Positions 20,901 through 32,144 of a stretch of DNA of 64,000 nucleotides are shown piece after piece (positions within the stretch are counted from its first letter, which is position 1; every line of letters starts with the position of its first letter). Made by a program: the position numbers and the translations under genes. Below the pieces are notes generated by a model. It was not told the origin of the DNA, made no database searches, and saw only the letters and a list, made by a program, of their open reading frames with translations. Where the stretch lies: assembly GCA_023078555.1 (NCBI GenBank), contig CM041199.1:4407315-4471314 (forward strand). Reading direction: 5' to 3'. The stretch is from Ulva prolifera. Its lineage: Eukaryota; Chlorophyta; Ulvophyceae; Ulvales; Ulvaceae.

Positions 20901-23900
20901 CTGCAAGCACAGCCGCACCTTCCGTTTGACGAGGTCGTTCTTGAAGTTGTCCTCCAGCAGGTGTGTCGAGAGGACCGCGACGCGGGCCATCTCAACGCTC
21001 TCCGCGATTGTGCCCGAGAGGATGGTGTCCACGGGGCCCCCCTCGACGATGAGGGTGTCACGGCCGAGGCGGTTGTTGGCGATGAGGAAGCGCGTGTGCG
21101 CGCGCAGCAGGTACGACAGCGCATGGTCGGCGTTGAAGCAACGGCGCGTGGCCACGGCAAAGGCCTCCATGAAGAAGTGCGCCTTCCCGAGGTGCGTGAC
21201 CTGCATGCTTAGTGCATACTTCTGGAACATAGGCATAACGTTGCAGAAGACTGCGCACAAATGGGTGCAGGAAAGCACAACGCCGGCAGATCTGAGTTCA
21301 CACACAGAGCCACGTGCACGTACAGTACTATTACAAAAGAGTGAACGGGAGAAAACAAACACTGAAACCGAATCTCATCCGAATCAACTGCAACATACAC
21401 TCACACACACACGAACACTACCACGTGCACGTACAGTAGGACCGACGCGGATCGGCTGTAGCCACAAGGAGGAGGTGTGCACCAGTTGTCCTCCGTGGCT
21501 CAAATCCCTCAGCCTAATGAAAGGTCCTAACGACTTGGAACAGAGACAGAATATGCATATGCATGACCCGGTACAGCCGAGGGGTTGAAGTCCCGCACCA
21601 TCTCGTGGTTGTTCGCGTCTGCGATCGCCAGCGCCGCCTTCGCCATGATCCAGTCATACCGGCTGTCCTTCGGCGTGTAGATGCGGCCGTCCTCGTGCAG
21701 CTGGATGCCGACCGGCAGCAGCTGCCCGGTGGCCGACCCCCGGCCGTCCTCCCACTGGAAGAACCCGATCGGCTGCGGCAGCGCCTTGCGCTTCTGCTTG
21801 CCAGTCTCCGGGCACGTGTAGAGGCCCCCCTTGATGGGGGCGTCCGGCATGATCCAGTCCGGCGGGCCGTCGCCCACGGGGCGCCCGGTGTAGTCGAGGA
21901 CAAACATCTTGCCTGCGCAACGCACCCCCCGAGTCGGAGTCGGCGAGATGTAATGGCCATATCTTGCGTGCCATCGTGTCGTCGCGGGAGGAGGGTGCGC
22001 ATGTGCGCACAGACAAGCCAACGCTGTGGCAGGGCATGCATCATGACGTGTGCCAGCAGCCGTGAGCAGGTGTTGCACGGCATCATGCCCGGTGCATGGC
22101 GACCCTGTGGTACGGCCTCGATGCACCAGGTGCACATCGACGACCCTGGCCTCAACACAGACAACATTGTGTTGTGCAGTGCTGCAGCGTACTTCCGTGT
22201 GGCTCCAAGGCCGGACGTGTGAATGCACAATATTATGCATATGCGGGATACACCCACTGCCCCCTAGGCAGCTAGTGGTTCGCTCGACAGGCTTCGATTA
22301 CAAAAGAGTGAAGGGAAGAAGAAAAACACCAAAAACGAATCTCATCCGAATCACCCGCAACACATGCATACACACACGGTCACACCAGACAGGCTCAACA
22401 CGCCGCCATTCCCCCTCTAGACGCATGAGTGGCTAGAGGTGTCCCATACTGCGCATGACTGCGGAATGGTATTATGATCGATACCATACCACACATGTGG
22501 ACATGTACATCCCTGACAGCACACGGTGGCCGGGCAGAGCCGTGTGCATGCATGTGCGCGGATCCGGAGGCTTGATTGGTGCGTAAACGATTTAAAGAGG
22601 GATGCAGATGGCGCACCGGCCTTCAGCGCTGCGGCAGCGCCGGGCATGCCGCTGATGATGTCGCAGCGGGGGTCATCTGCGTCAAGGCCGCGCAGGTTGA
22701 CCGGGTTCAAGCCCGCGAGCCGCTGCATGCCATAGACCGCGTCATTCTCGAAGTCCTCTGCGATTGTGGGCAGCTGGACGAACTTCCGGGTGTCCTGGAC
22801 CTTTTCTGGCAGCCTGAGCAGCTTGCGGAAAAACGCCTGGAAGCGGCTCAGCCTCGCGAAGAAGGGGGGGTACCACCTGCACGCACAGCGCGGTCATCGC
22901 ATCTGCAGGCACACCGGACCAGCAAAGCCTCCACGACCTCGGGAGCTCGGGGTCATTGTGTGGCAGAATTCCTGAGAAAGAAGGTTGAAGAACACGAACC
23001 CATCCGGGTCAAAGTCAAGGGATCAGCACTAGCTCAGGGTTTGTCTCACGGGTTCTCTGGGCGACTGCAGTTTCCGTCAACATCCATCAACGCAGCTGCA
23101 GAGCACTCTCAATACAGGCGGTCACGTACGGTTCTGCCTGAGCAAGGAACACAGGGAAGGAGCTGTGAAGGGCTGGAGGAGCCAGGCGCGAGTGCACGTG
23201 CACTAAGCTGTACACACATACCAATACGACATCAACAACATATCAATACGACATCAACAACATACCAATACGACATCAACAACATACCAATACGACATCA
23301 ACAACATATCAATACGACATCAACAACATACCAATACGACATCAACAACATACCAAGACGACATCAACAACATACCAAGACGACATCAACAACATATCAA
23401 TACGACTCTGGTGCCGCAGCACTGACACTGATAGTGAGGATTGGAACGAGTCACTTGTGTGAGAAATGAGCTAGCACGGATCAGCCATGTACTACCCCAT
23501 CACATGTGCGCAGAGCTGCATGAACGCTCCAGATATACGTAGGCTGGAGACACAACAGACGCGCTCTGCCATCCAGTGTTGGGTCGTCGGGCCCGACCCA
23601 TATGTAATAATTCTGAATATTCAGCTCTGATTTCAAGGTGGCAGAACTGGAAAGGCTGTAAAGCGACCCAACAGTGATGCCATCACAAGCGGCCTGCCAG
23701 TGGAGCACAGCACAGCACAGCACTGTAGTGCCAGGAGGGGCGCGCGCACTTGACAAAGTCGTCGAGGTCGTCGAGGTCGTCGTCTTTCGAGCGGTTGAGC
23801 TCGAGGAACACCCGCGAAAGCACGCCGTTGTACACCACCTGTGTCGTGGCCTTCACGCGCTCCACGATGTACGTCTGGGAGAAGTACTCGTCCGGGGGCA

Positions 23901-24414
23901 GCTGCGGCAGCGGCGGTGGTCAGATCTGATCACAGCACGCCCAGCATGCGGTTGGTGCCGGCAGCGATGGCAGCGAGGCGGGTGCGAGCACGGTCAGCAT
24001 GCATTGATGCCAGCTATACTTGTGCCCAGCACGCCCAGCATGCTCAGCACTCCCCGGGTTGCGACTGCCGTTGGCACAGGTGGATGGTGCCATCATATGC
24101 ATGAGTGCGGGGGGGATACTATAGCCATAGCTGCGGCTGCCCACGACGATGGTGGTGTCAGACAGGGTAGGTGCATGCATGCTACTCATGACAGAATCAC
24201 ATCATGTTCAGCCGCATGCGGCTAACAGACAGGCAGAGGTGCTGCGATGTGCTGAGATGTACAAGGCTGTGCAGGCACATGCATGGTGTGCATGCATGTG
24301 CCGTGTGTAGCGCACCCGTTTGCACACTGCAACACCCTCCAGGCCCGGGAAGTCGCGGAGGTACTGGAACCAGGGGTCCTTGCGGCCACCGGCGGCCGCG
24401 ACGCGCCTGCACAT
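17918..24414 (-). CDS. Lipoxygenase (catalytic domain), 9 exons
   Basis: A non-heme iron dioxygenase that adds O2 to polyunsaturated fatty acids. Minus-strand exons are 24414(or 24406)-24316, 23901-23750, 22876-22617, 21912-21575, 21200-20919, 20685-20412, 19825-19675, 18686-18463 and 17961-17918; every phase matches, giving about 607 residues. Recognisable blocks are MQRLAGLNPVNLRGL, the substrate-cavity block GQLLPVGIQLHEDG, NNHEMVRDF, and HLGKAH with the first two iron His (21194-21192, 21179-21177). LPFYPFRDDGEKLWDAI follows, then GH(20421-20419)-CAV-N(19823-19821), the third His and Asn, which is split by an intron. The C-terminal SSVLNSTSI ends in Ile (17923-17921), the carboxylate ligand, in a 14-codon last exon. 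All five ligands are present, so it should be active. No PLAT/C2 domain was found, as in compact bacterial or algal forms, but the N-terminus may be incomplete. The introns carry a MITE, two retroposon remnants, dispersed repeat D and a minisatellite. Confidence 0.88.
18081..18117. repeat. Perfect 13-bp stem hairpin in lipoxygenase last intron
   Basis: TTGTCGTCCAGCA and TGCTGGACGACAA form a perfect stem around about 11 nt. The decamer AGATTGCACC occurs both in the loop and again just after the right arm. Confidence 0.6.
18815..18900 (-). repeat. 75-80 bp dispersed repeat, copy D
   Basis: It lies in lipoxygenase intron 7. GAGTAAAGTAAACCTGAATT is followed by GAGGACATTGCCAACTCCGA and ends CACGGGACCACATG, close to the family consensus at both ends. 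Confidence 0.75.
21328..21420 (-). mobile_element. 5'-truncated retroposon remnant R1
   Basis: The insert begins near TTACAAAAGAGTGAACGGGA and is flanked by the 18-bp direct repeat CCACGTGCACGTACAGTA (21310-21327 and 21421-21438). The end nearest 21328 is shared by all three copies while the other end varies, as expected for a 5'-truncated LINE or SINE tail in minus orientation (3' end CACTCTTTTGTAA). It sits inside lipoxygenase intron 4. Confidence 0.75.
22294..22387 (-). mobile_element. Retroposon remnant R2
   Basis: TTACAAAAGAGTGAAGGGAA, then ACGAATCTCATCCGAATCAC, is the same family as R1 with substitutions. It is bounded by GACAGGCT on each side (22286-22293 and 22388-22395), a shorter or decayed target duplication. 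Located in lipoxygenase intron 3. Confidence 0.6.
23218..23404. repeat. 22-bp minisatellite, about 8.5 copies
   Basis: The unit is ACCAATACGACATCAACAAC plus AT, with two positions varying (ACC/ATC, AATACG/AAGACG). It lies in lipoxygenase intron 2 and, by chance, reads open on the plus strand. The units abut without unique spacers, so it is not a CRISPR array. Confidence 0.9.
23576..23675. mobile_element. MITE copy 4
   Basis: It runs from GTGTTGGGTCGTCGGGCCCG to AAAGCGACCCAACAGT with the core AATAATTCTGAATATTCAGC, in the same orientation as copy 2. TGCCATC occurs on both sides (before 23576 and after 23675), a decayed target duplication of about 9 bp. It lies in lipoxygenase intron 2. Confidence 0.75.
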
Positions 24415-24574
24415 GCATGCGGAGGCCTCAAGAGTCAGTGGAGGTCTTGTTGAGCAGCTCAATGCCGCAGATCTGCAACACGATACGCCAGGGCGGCGCA
24501 GCCTCACCAGGGTCATGATCATACAGTTCATGGACCCGAGGGTGTCTTCCTGCACTGGGCAGTGCCGTGCAGCA

Positions 24575-24645
24575 AAGTAGAGGGTTAGCATTTACTGAGC
24601 CATATCCTGAAGACACTGTCCCATGGCATCGGCAACTCGAGTTTG
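24575..24645 (-). repeat. 75-80 bp dispersed repeat, copy E
   Basis: AGCATTTACTGAGCCATATC, then CTGAAGACACTG, matches the family core. The distal half (GGCAACTCGAG) is diverged. It lies just upstream of the first recognised lipoxygenase exon. Confidence 0.6.
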
Positions 24646-25164
24646 CGAGACGACATGCCAGCATTCTTCTGCAAAATCGCATGTAGGGCGGGGTTGGGGT
24701 CGAGGGGGTCGGGGGGTCGAGGGCGCACCGAGTGAGTGCCGTGTGGACGCCGGTGGGGCGCAGCCCCGCGCCATGCTGAGGGGCCCTGGCTGGAGGGCAC
24801 TTGGTGCCCCTGGAGCTAGAGGGGACAAACCTGCATGCAGGGGGCAGCATGATTGCTGCAGGCCACATATGCACATATGCATGGCCTTGCACCAAAGGCT
24901 GCACAAAACATAAACTTGAAACATGAAATGAATGCGGCGACCACTAGTGAATATGGTGACCACAGCTGTATCAGCATGCTGCCTGCTGCCCAGGGCTGCA
25001 CCCTGGCAGACCTTGAGACATTGTGTGCTTGCTCTTGAGCCCGAAAATTGTCTGGTCCAAAGGCATTGCCACTGTCAGCATATCCACTGAGGAGACAAAC
25101 TCTTTCCACTGAGGAGATAAAATGAACTGAAGTTGTATGCATGTGTTACCCATGATGTGGTCCA

Positions 25165-25245
25165 GTAAAGCAAACTCAATCTGAATTTCCTGAGCCATAT
25201 CCTATTGGACATTGACAACTCCGAATTAACAGGACCACATATGCC
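25165..25245 (-). repeat. 75-80 bp dispersed repeat, copy F (well preserved)
   Basis: AGTAAAGCAAACTCAATCTG, AATTTCCTGAGCCATATCCT, ATTGGACATTGACAACTCCG and AATTAACAGGACCACATATG form one of the most complete copies and serve as a reference for the family. Confidence 0.8.
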
Positions 25246-28200
25246 GCCATGATGAGTGGTCCAGTACTAGTGAAGGGTCTCCACTGGAAGCTGGTCCTAC
25301 CAGGCATGGGCAGCACAACATTGCAAACTCATGTGGGGTTGTATGAACATTCAACATCTGCAGATGGCTAGCTGGCGTGTCAAAACACGCTTCGACTCTG
25401 CCGACAGCCATGCATGTGCACACGTGTCGCCACCTGCCTCCAGCGTTGAGGGGGACACAAGTGCATTCGTTTTCGGTCGCAAAGAAACACCGCAAAATTT
25501 TAACTCGTGGTTGAACTCGTTACATCCGGTCCGAAAGAGCTTTCACATGTCCACGCGTGTGCAGCCACACGTGGGTGTGGGTTTCCCTAGGGATTAAACT
25601 GATGCTTCAGTTTATTAGATTTTCTTTTCCCCGCGGTGCTACGTATACCTCGCGCGCTTTGTCATTGCAACGTTGCACACAGCCACACGTGGTACCGGTA
25701 TCGCAACGGCCCATATGGCCACTTGCAATGCGCCAGCAGCTTTCGACCTGGCATGTCCGAGAACAAGGACCCTTCGTACCGCATAGACCCTCCGACGTCG
25801 ATCCGGCGGGTCGTCGAGCACATGCACTCGAGCCTCCGTCATCGTCCAGTCACTTCGCACAACGCGCTCAATGCATTCCGGACGGAAGACCGTGCCCGGT
25901 GGACGACATGAAGACTGTGTTGATCGAGAAGAATGATCGCGTTCTATATATTGCACAGACACTCAAGATTAAAAGGGCACTCGAGTAGAAATCGCATCCA
26001 CACGTACACGGCAACGTGATCAAACACTGCCGCCGGCTGCATGCGGCAGCGTACGCTGACGTCAAGCCCTTACACATGTACACCCTGCGACCCCTCCCTC
26101 CAAGCACTTCATCCGGATACGCTTCACTGGTACTGTGCGCGAGGTACCATCATGATGTCTGGGCGCCGGAGCCGGACGCGGCGTCGTGCACGCCCGCCAG
26201 TCTGGCCGATGCCGCGGGCGCGGCGGCGATCGTGCGATCGTACGAGATGGTGTGTTCGATGCCAATTCAAAGCGACGCATCGCGACGTCGCGACGCGTCG
26301 ACACACACCGAATGCAACGGTACTTACATTTTAAACTTTAGCTACCGACACCGCAATTCGCAGACGCAGCCATACGCGAGACTGCTCGCATCTCCAGGGA
26401 CAGTTTGCTACAGAGGAGTCGATATCGACATATGTGAGATCTCAGTTACTGTACTTTTGAGTCTGCAGACTCTAGACTTCTTTAATTCCGCATCAATGCA
26501 CAGCATGGTAAAAGCGCAGGTACAGTTGAATATCATGATGCAAGCATGACAGCCAAAAAAAGATTTACACTCCATTCATAATCAGTTGTTATTTGAAACA
26601 CGTTTGATACAATAGCTGGCAATTCCATGGCTAGCACTGAGTCAGCGATAAATGGCAAAATCTTTAAAGGATTTGACAATCTGTTGAATTGAACCACACA
26701 GTGGAGACTGAGGGAATGGGTCCAAGTCAAAGGAGCATAAACACCTCTCTAATGATATCCTTACCATGATCACAAACATCCAATCAGTCTAGATCTCTTT
26801 ATTGCTATTTGAACATGAAGCATCCCTCAAAGCATCCCACGTGTTGCGGAGCATGCTTGCAGGCAAAGCAGCATATCACAATGTTGCAGCAAGCAGCATC
26901 ATGGCCCCAACCTGCTCAAGTACTGGCAAAGGCTGAAGCAGCCTCCCCTAGTGCCAGTCAGTGATCAACACACACTCTGATTTATATATTGTTATGGTAT
27001 ACTAGCAAACAGAAAATCCAGATTAACTTGGCCCGGGGCTTCACTGTAGCTAGCTATAGCACTGGCAACAGCACATTCAGCACAAAGTCAAGTAATTATC
27101 ATGAGTACTCCTGAGTAGAATGTGCTGCTGCAGTGTGGCTATTGCAAAACCAATTCGGACCAGATTTGCTGTGTTCATGCAGGGGTCATTTTAATCCGGT
27201 CCTCAGGTTTCGATCCGTCGCTTGTGTGTACTGTCACTGCCGACTGCCACGTAGGCACCGGTTGAAGCGCGCCGTGCGTGCAACTGTGATACCTCGGAGC
27301 TTTGAACACTTTTTGAACCAACATGACAAAAGCTATTACTTGCTTGCATCAAAGCTACATGGCGAAGGCTGAAACGAGCGGAACGTCTGTTTCCGGGGCG
27401 TTTGCAACTGCGCCGGCTTTGGTCACCAACCTGTTGTCGCCGACGACTCCAGCTCTGAGCAGATGACCGTCTCTGCGTTCGCAAATGGACACTCTATCAT
27501 CATACAATGCTAGAGCTTTGTAAAGAATGCGTGATTGAGACCGCGTGAGCGTTGCAGCGTCAGGCGCACTCTGCAGCATTGTTAACGCAGTGATATCCTC
27601 ACAACAATACCGAAGCTCGCTACAGCACGGCAGTAAAATCACACCAAGTGGCTCACATTGAAGCAAATAGCGTCGCGTTATGCGTGACCGTATGTGCCCT
27701 GGCATCGGGAGATGACAGCCAGCACTCGCAACGCAATGAATTTACCCATACAGCATGCTCCCGCAAAGTGATAATAACGTTGACATTGTATCTGCTTGAT
27801 AAATTCGGCAGGGCTGTGGCAACGGTCGGGCTTGCTATAGACAGACGTGCCTTGGCGACATCTCCATCGCCAAGGCTACAGAACCGCTGCAATCCCAACT
27901 TTTTCACGCTGCTATACAGATAGAGATTGTATCTACATTGAGTTCTCACAGTTGCAGATGCGTGCTGCCTCCGGCGCGCAGCGTTACGGCCGTAACAATC
28001 GAGCGGCATGACGGCAGCTCTCAGCGTGCACGCAGCATCGTTAGCCAGATTGTTTACGCTAAAACCTAACTGATGCTAAAACTTTACGCCTTCGAACCTA
28101 TTAGCACTGTCGGGGGCAAGTAGCGCGCCAATCCGGTGGTGGCACCAGTCTGGCTGCATAGGCTCCATGCATGATGAATGGCGCGGTGCTGACGACGTGA

Positions 28201-28392
28201 GCCATGAGACCAGTCGAGGCTTGAGGACCGGTTACACAAGACCCATGCAGGACATGTACATCACCTACTAGTAGCATTAACAACTCTGGTTTCTGAAGAA
28301 GCCTGCACTGGTATATATGATAGCAATACCGTTGAGCCTCCCGTGGCAAGCAGAAGGGTCTGCAAGATGCAAGGTCATGCTTCCCACATGCA

Positions 28393-28418
28393 CCGAACAG
28401 TTCACGAACTGTTCGGAG
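28393..28418. repeat. Perfect palindrome
   Basis: CCGAACAGTTC and GAACTGTTCGG are exact reverse complements separated by AC. No neighbouring gene explains it. Confidence 0.6.
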
Positions 28419-29309
28419 CACACCGCGCGCGCAGCATGATCCATATGGATGATATGCCAGCGATCACCGTGACTGCGCGTTGGTCGAGCAACCATATGCA
28501 TCACACTGCAAGGAACCGATCGAGGTGGGGTCGCACATAGCAGTGATCGGATCCGGAAGTGGACGTTCCGGAGGCGGACGGCGAGACGGTGGTGGGACGG
28601 ACAAGTCGCGTGAGCGCCGGCCGATGGACGTGGGTACGGATTTATGTCGACCGGAGACTGTGCAGGAGCTAGTACCGCTGAATAAAAATCAGTCAAGCTA
28701 CAGCACGCAGGTCGTACTCTTGTCTTATGTCTCAAGCTGTAATGCGATTCTGCAGCACGCACAACGTGGTCGTCTGCAAGTGTTGCGTCCTGGGCAATAT
28801 ATATCTCGAGATACATGCCGGGACACTAGCACTACTGCAGAGCGTCCGGAATTCGAAGGCGCCACCACCGCTTCATGCGCTTGTCCGAGACGATCCTGAT
28901 GGCGGCGAAGATCTGGTTGGATCTCTGTTGCACAAGGATCGGGCAGGACATGCCGATTTGTCGCCATGTAGGTATACCTACATATATGCATGTGGCTGGG
29001 GTGCATATGCGGTCTGCAGAGGCGTACGCAAACACAGCACAATGCATGATCGACCACTCGATAGATGGATTGTATATTCTGTTCGTAGAGCTTCGTACCG
29101 GACCAACGGTCTGCACACGCGGAGGCCTCATGATGTAATGCAGAATTTTGATGCCCTTTTGCACTGATCACGAGGGCCATCCATCTGCTGCGCACCAAGC
29201 ACCTGCTTCGTGATACGTCCATGTACTGTGTTGGCTTGAACCCTTTCAATCTTCTGTCATACCCTTCTGCAGAAGACAAGTCATGTTTGCTGCAATTCTT
29301 GCAGGTGAT

Positions 29310-29433
29310 GGCCACTGGCAGGTTGCCCATCACAGCCTTCAAGTCGCAAATGCATTATGCGTTCAGCATGCTGCAGGCATGCATGCACATTTGCAAGGCT
29401 GCGATGGGCAACCTGCCAACGGCCAGTGAGCGA
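29310..29433. repeat. Long hairpin, about 45-nt arms
   Basis: The left arm, containing GGCAGGTTGCCCATCACAGC, pairs with the right arm, containing GCGATGGGCAACCTGCC. Pairing extends through CTTcaagtcGCAAATG against CATTTGCAAG, with a loop of about 30 nt rich in GCATGC. A few mismatches and a 6-nt bulge are present. Size and bulges resemble a small-RNA precursor, but a mobile foldback is equally possible. Confidence 0.55.
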
Positions 29434-30504
29434 GCATGCCTGCAGCATGCTTAAGCTTTGGGTTGAGTTGTAGGTGCTGAAGTCAACATCTGCGTTGTGT
29501 TACAAGGACATGTTGCAACGTCACCGTGGCAGGTCAGAGTGCACTCATGGCAGTGTGCTGTCTTTGTTTGTGAAGCATCGCAGTACTGGTGTGCTACCTG
29601 CCCTATGAACAGTCAGCACACAGTGCCCTTACAGAAATTATAAGTTGTGACCGAAGAGTGCATGCTCGCTCAGGCTGTGCAGATGTTTCCGCTTGAACAT
29701 GTTCAATCTTCTGTACTCATTGCATGCTTGTGATGTGTTACAGACGCAGAGGTTCGGTAGACACGGGAGCTTAAGCTAGAGATTGGAAGCTTAAGCTAGA
29801 AATTTGCTGTGTGTGCTCATGTCCAGTCACTCTTCTTTCACACACACTTAACACATGACTTGAGCGAACTGTGGCACATGTACTAGTACTGTGGCACGTG
29901 CACGTGTGCACTATGACTCACATTGTGTTCGTGACCTGCTTTTTGCTGCCCGCCTTTATCCTTGGAACACTGTGACGCAGGGCATAGCCAGACCTCATGT
30001 CGAGTATCTGGCTGGGGGGATCCAGCCATGCCAGGGGCAGGTGCGCCTGTGTGTGCCTACTGCAGCTGCAGCTGCAGTGCGCTGTACAGCAGCCACTATC
30101 TCGACATAGTAGAGCGAACTGGCCTGAAGACACAGGCACCTCCGGAACTCTTGAGCTCTAGAGATCAAAACATGCATTCAAGTAGAGAGTAGAGCCGTGC
30201 GATTGTGCTATGTTTGTTGATACCAATGCATGGTCGCTGATGTAACAAACACGTTCACACATGCTGTGATATTCTCACACATTACGCTGCCCCCAGCCAT
30301 TACCCTGCCCCCATCAACGAAGAATCGTGCATGCATGCATGTGTGTACACAACGCGCAGTGCGCGGCGGCAGCTTGAAGCTTTGGTACGTGGCATACTGG
30401 GAAGGAGCAATGCAGCAACTGCCGCACAGCAGATGAGCTGCCGCGGCATGCCGGCATTTACATTCGGGCGGCAGTGCCGTTGCGGTGTTCCCCTCTGCTG
30501 CTGC

Positions 30505-30526
30505 GTAACGTACGTACGTACGTTAC
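30505..30526. repeat. 22-bp perfect palindrome
   Basis: GTAACGTACGTACGTACGTT plus AC is self-complementary around a CGTA repeat. The same GTAACGTAC sequence also occurs beside dispersed repeat B (about 5636). Confidence 0.55.
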
Positions 30527-31843
30527 GCGTACGCCGTGCGAGGCGGAGCTCCCTGTGGCCATGTGGGTCCCTCAACATGTGCGGCCACGTCCGGCGTGCA
30601 CAGATTAATGGAAAGTGCTCGATCAGAAGGATAATGTACCGTAACATTGTGAACAGTCGTGGCATGCCACTGCGAGGGCAGACGGTGAGCGCATGCATAT
30701 CAGGCATCGCGCGCATTAATATTGTTTGATCGGACTCGAGACACCTGTCTATTACCATGCTCCTTCAATGAAAACCGTCCATCATTAAAAAACGATCCAC
30801 ATGCAAGTGTGCCTCTCAGCATGGAGTTTACTTCGTATCGCAATCCATACTGTTCGCGCAAGTGCAGGGCATGCTCGAACGGTGCGAACGGTGCTGTCGA
30901 AAACAGTGCCAGAGTTTTGGTGGTTCCATTCGTCCTGGTGGACGGGCTTAGTATCCGGGCCTGAATCTGAATTCAGATGAAGAGCCATCGCGCGGTTGTA
31001 GATCACGGTTTGTGCCTCGTGACACGTCAACAAAGTAATTAAGATCGGTGATGTCTCTGATTCGGCGTGCAGTGCATAAAGCGCTAGCGCCCTTAGCGCC
31101 CGTCGAGGCAGTTTGGTTGCGCCGAGTTGCCACTACACTCTCGGCCAGCCCCACGTTGGCGCCTGTAGCGGAAACAGCTGACACGCAACAGCATCTTGAC
31201 TGTTCAATCTTTAGCTGCAGTGTGAAGCATTGATACAACTTTGCATGCATATGCCAACGCGAAATGCTGTCGCAACAGCACGGAGCAATTACGTTCGCGA
31301 TGTTCTAGCGGGACCTATAGCTTCCAACGACGTTAGAGATTTATCTTGGAGATTGTAAAACGCAACCACAATGACCCACCAAGCTGCCCAATTCACCCGC
31401 TTCCAAGCCCAGATAGCATCAGCTCACCAATACGCATGTGCACGCAACAGCTCACTGCCTGCAGCTGGCGCTCGCTCAACGCATGCCAGCGAGAAATGGC
31501 CGTTTTTGCCTCTGCTGATTCGTTTCACCGTTGGCAATGGCGCGCAGCTGCAGCGAACTGCTGCCCTGATTTGTACGTGCATGAGTCTGTGCTTGCTATA
31601 CGCTGAGTCGCAGCGAGCTGCGATACGCTTGCCATGCATGATACATCCGGATCTGAACGTTCGTTCTAGGCTAGGAACACTTTCGTGCACCTGACCCCAT
31701 GGCGCCGCGTTGATCGCGTAAATGTTCCGTCCCGGAATGTGAAGCTGCAAATGCAGCGGTCATGTATACAGTGACCACTGTCCCGTGGCAGCGTGTGGCG
31801 GCTGCCATCACACCTCGTGCTTTGCGAACCTGGCATGACATGT

Positions 31844-31863
31844 TACAAAAGAGTGAACGGGAG
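31844..31863 (-). mobile_element. Retroposon remnant R3, left part
   Basis: TACAAAAGAGTGAACGGGAG is the conserved end of the R1/R2 family, preceded by the 17-bp target duplication AACCTGGCATGACATGT at 31827-31843. The element is interrupted at GGGAG (31859-31863) by the copia insertion and continues at 37430. Confidence 0.8.
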
Positions 31864-32144
31864 TGTTGTGATGTACCAGCCGTGGTACATGTGCACGCAT
31901 AAATAATCATGGCGTGAGGGGTGTCAGGCATAGCGTGTACTGCATGCATGACACGTCTGATGAGTGTTTAGCGATGATGGCTGCGCAGTTGATGCGGCAG
32001 CCATGCAGAGCACTGTGACATGCAATTGACAATAAGTATGTGGTGTATCGAAGATACACTATCGGTTCAGATAGATCTATAGATAGATCTAAGCATATGA
32101 GTGCTGTAATATGTACTGCACAGGTCATCTGCTGAATCACAACA
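31864..32144 (+). repeat. Copia 5' LTR
   Basis: 281 bp with TG...CA ends. It contains the direct repeat ATAGATCTATAGATAGATCT near 32071 and a possible promoter CATAAATAATCATGG at about 31899. It is identical to the 3' LTR. Confidence 0.95.

Larger units (their letters stand above)
24415..31863. other. Mostly non-coding interval
   Basis: It starts with two dispersed-repeat copies. A frame at 25753-25911 (+), MSENKDPSYRIDPPTSIRRV and on to EDRARWTT, has coding-like composition and may be an exon, but has no family or clear donor. Frames around 28500-29160 are open on both strands with no recognisable product. From about 26330 to 28080 the base composition is clearly lower in GC and I see nothing coding. 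Hairpins at 28393, 29310 and 30505 are listed separately. Confidence 0.4.

Noticed and set aside
23218..23404. Possible CRISPR array
   Set aside because: The 22-bp units abut without unique spacers, lie in a eukaryotic intron, and vary internally; it is a minisatellite.
22576..23469. 297-codon plus-strand open frame with repeats
   Set aside because: Antisense to a solid lipoxygenase exon, and its tail is the 22-bp minisatellite.
31907..32140. Minus-strand frame inside the LTR (repeated near 37187-37420)
   Set aside because: It is only the reverse reading of the LTR and is duplicated because the LTR is.
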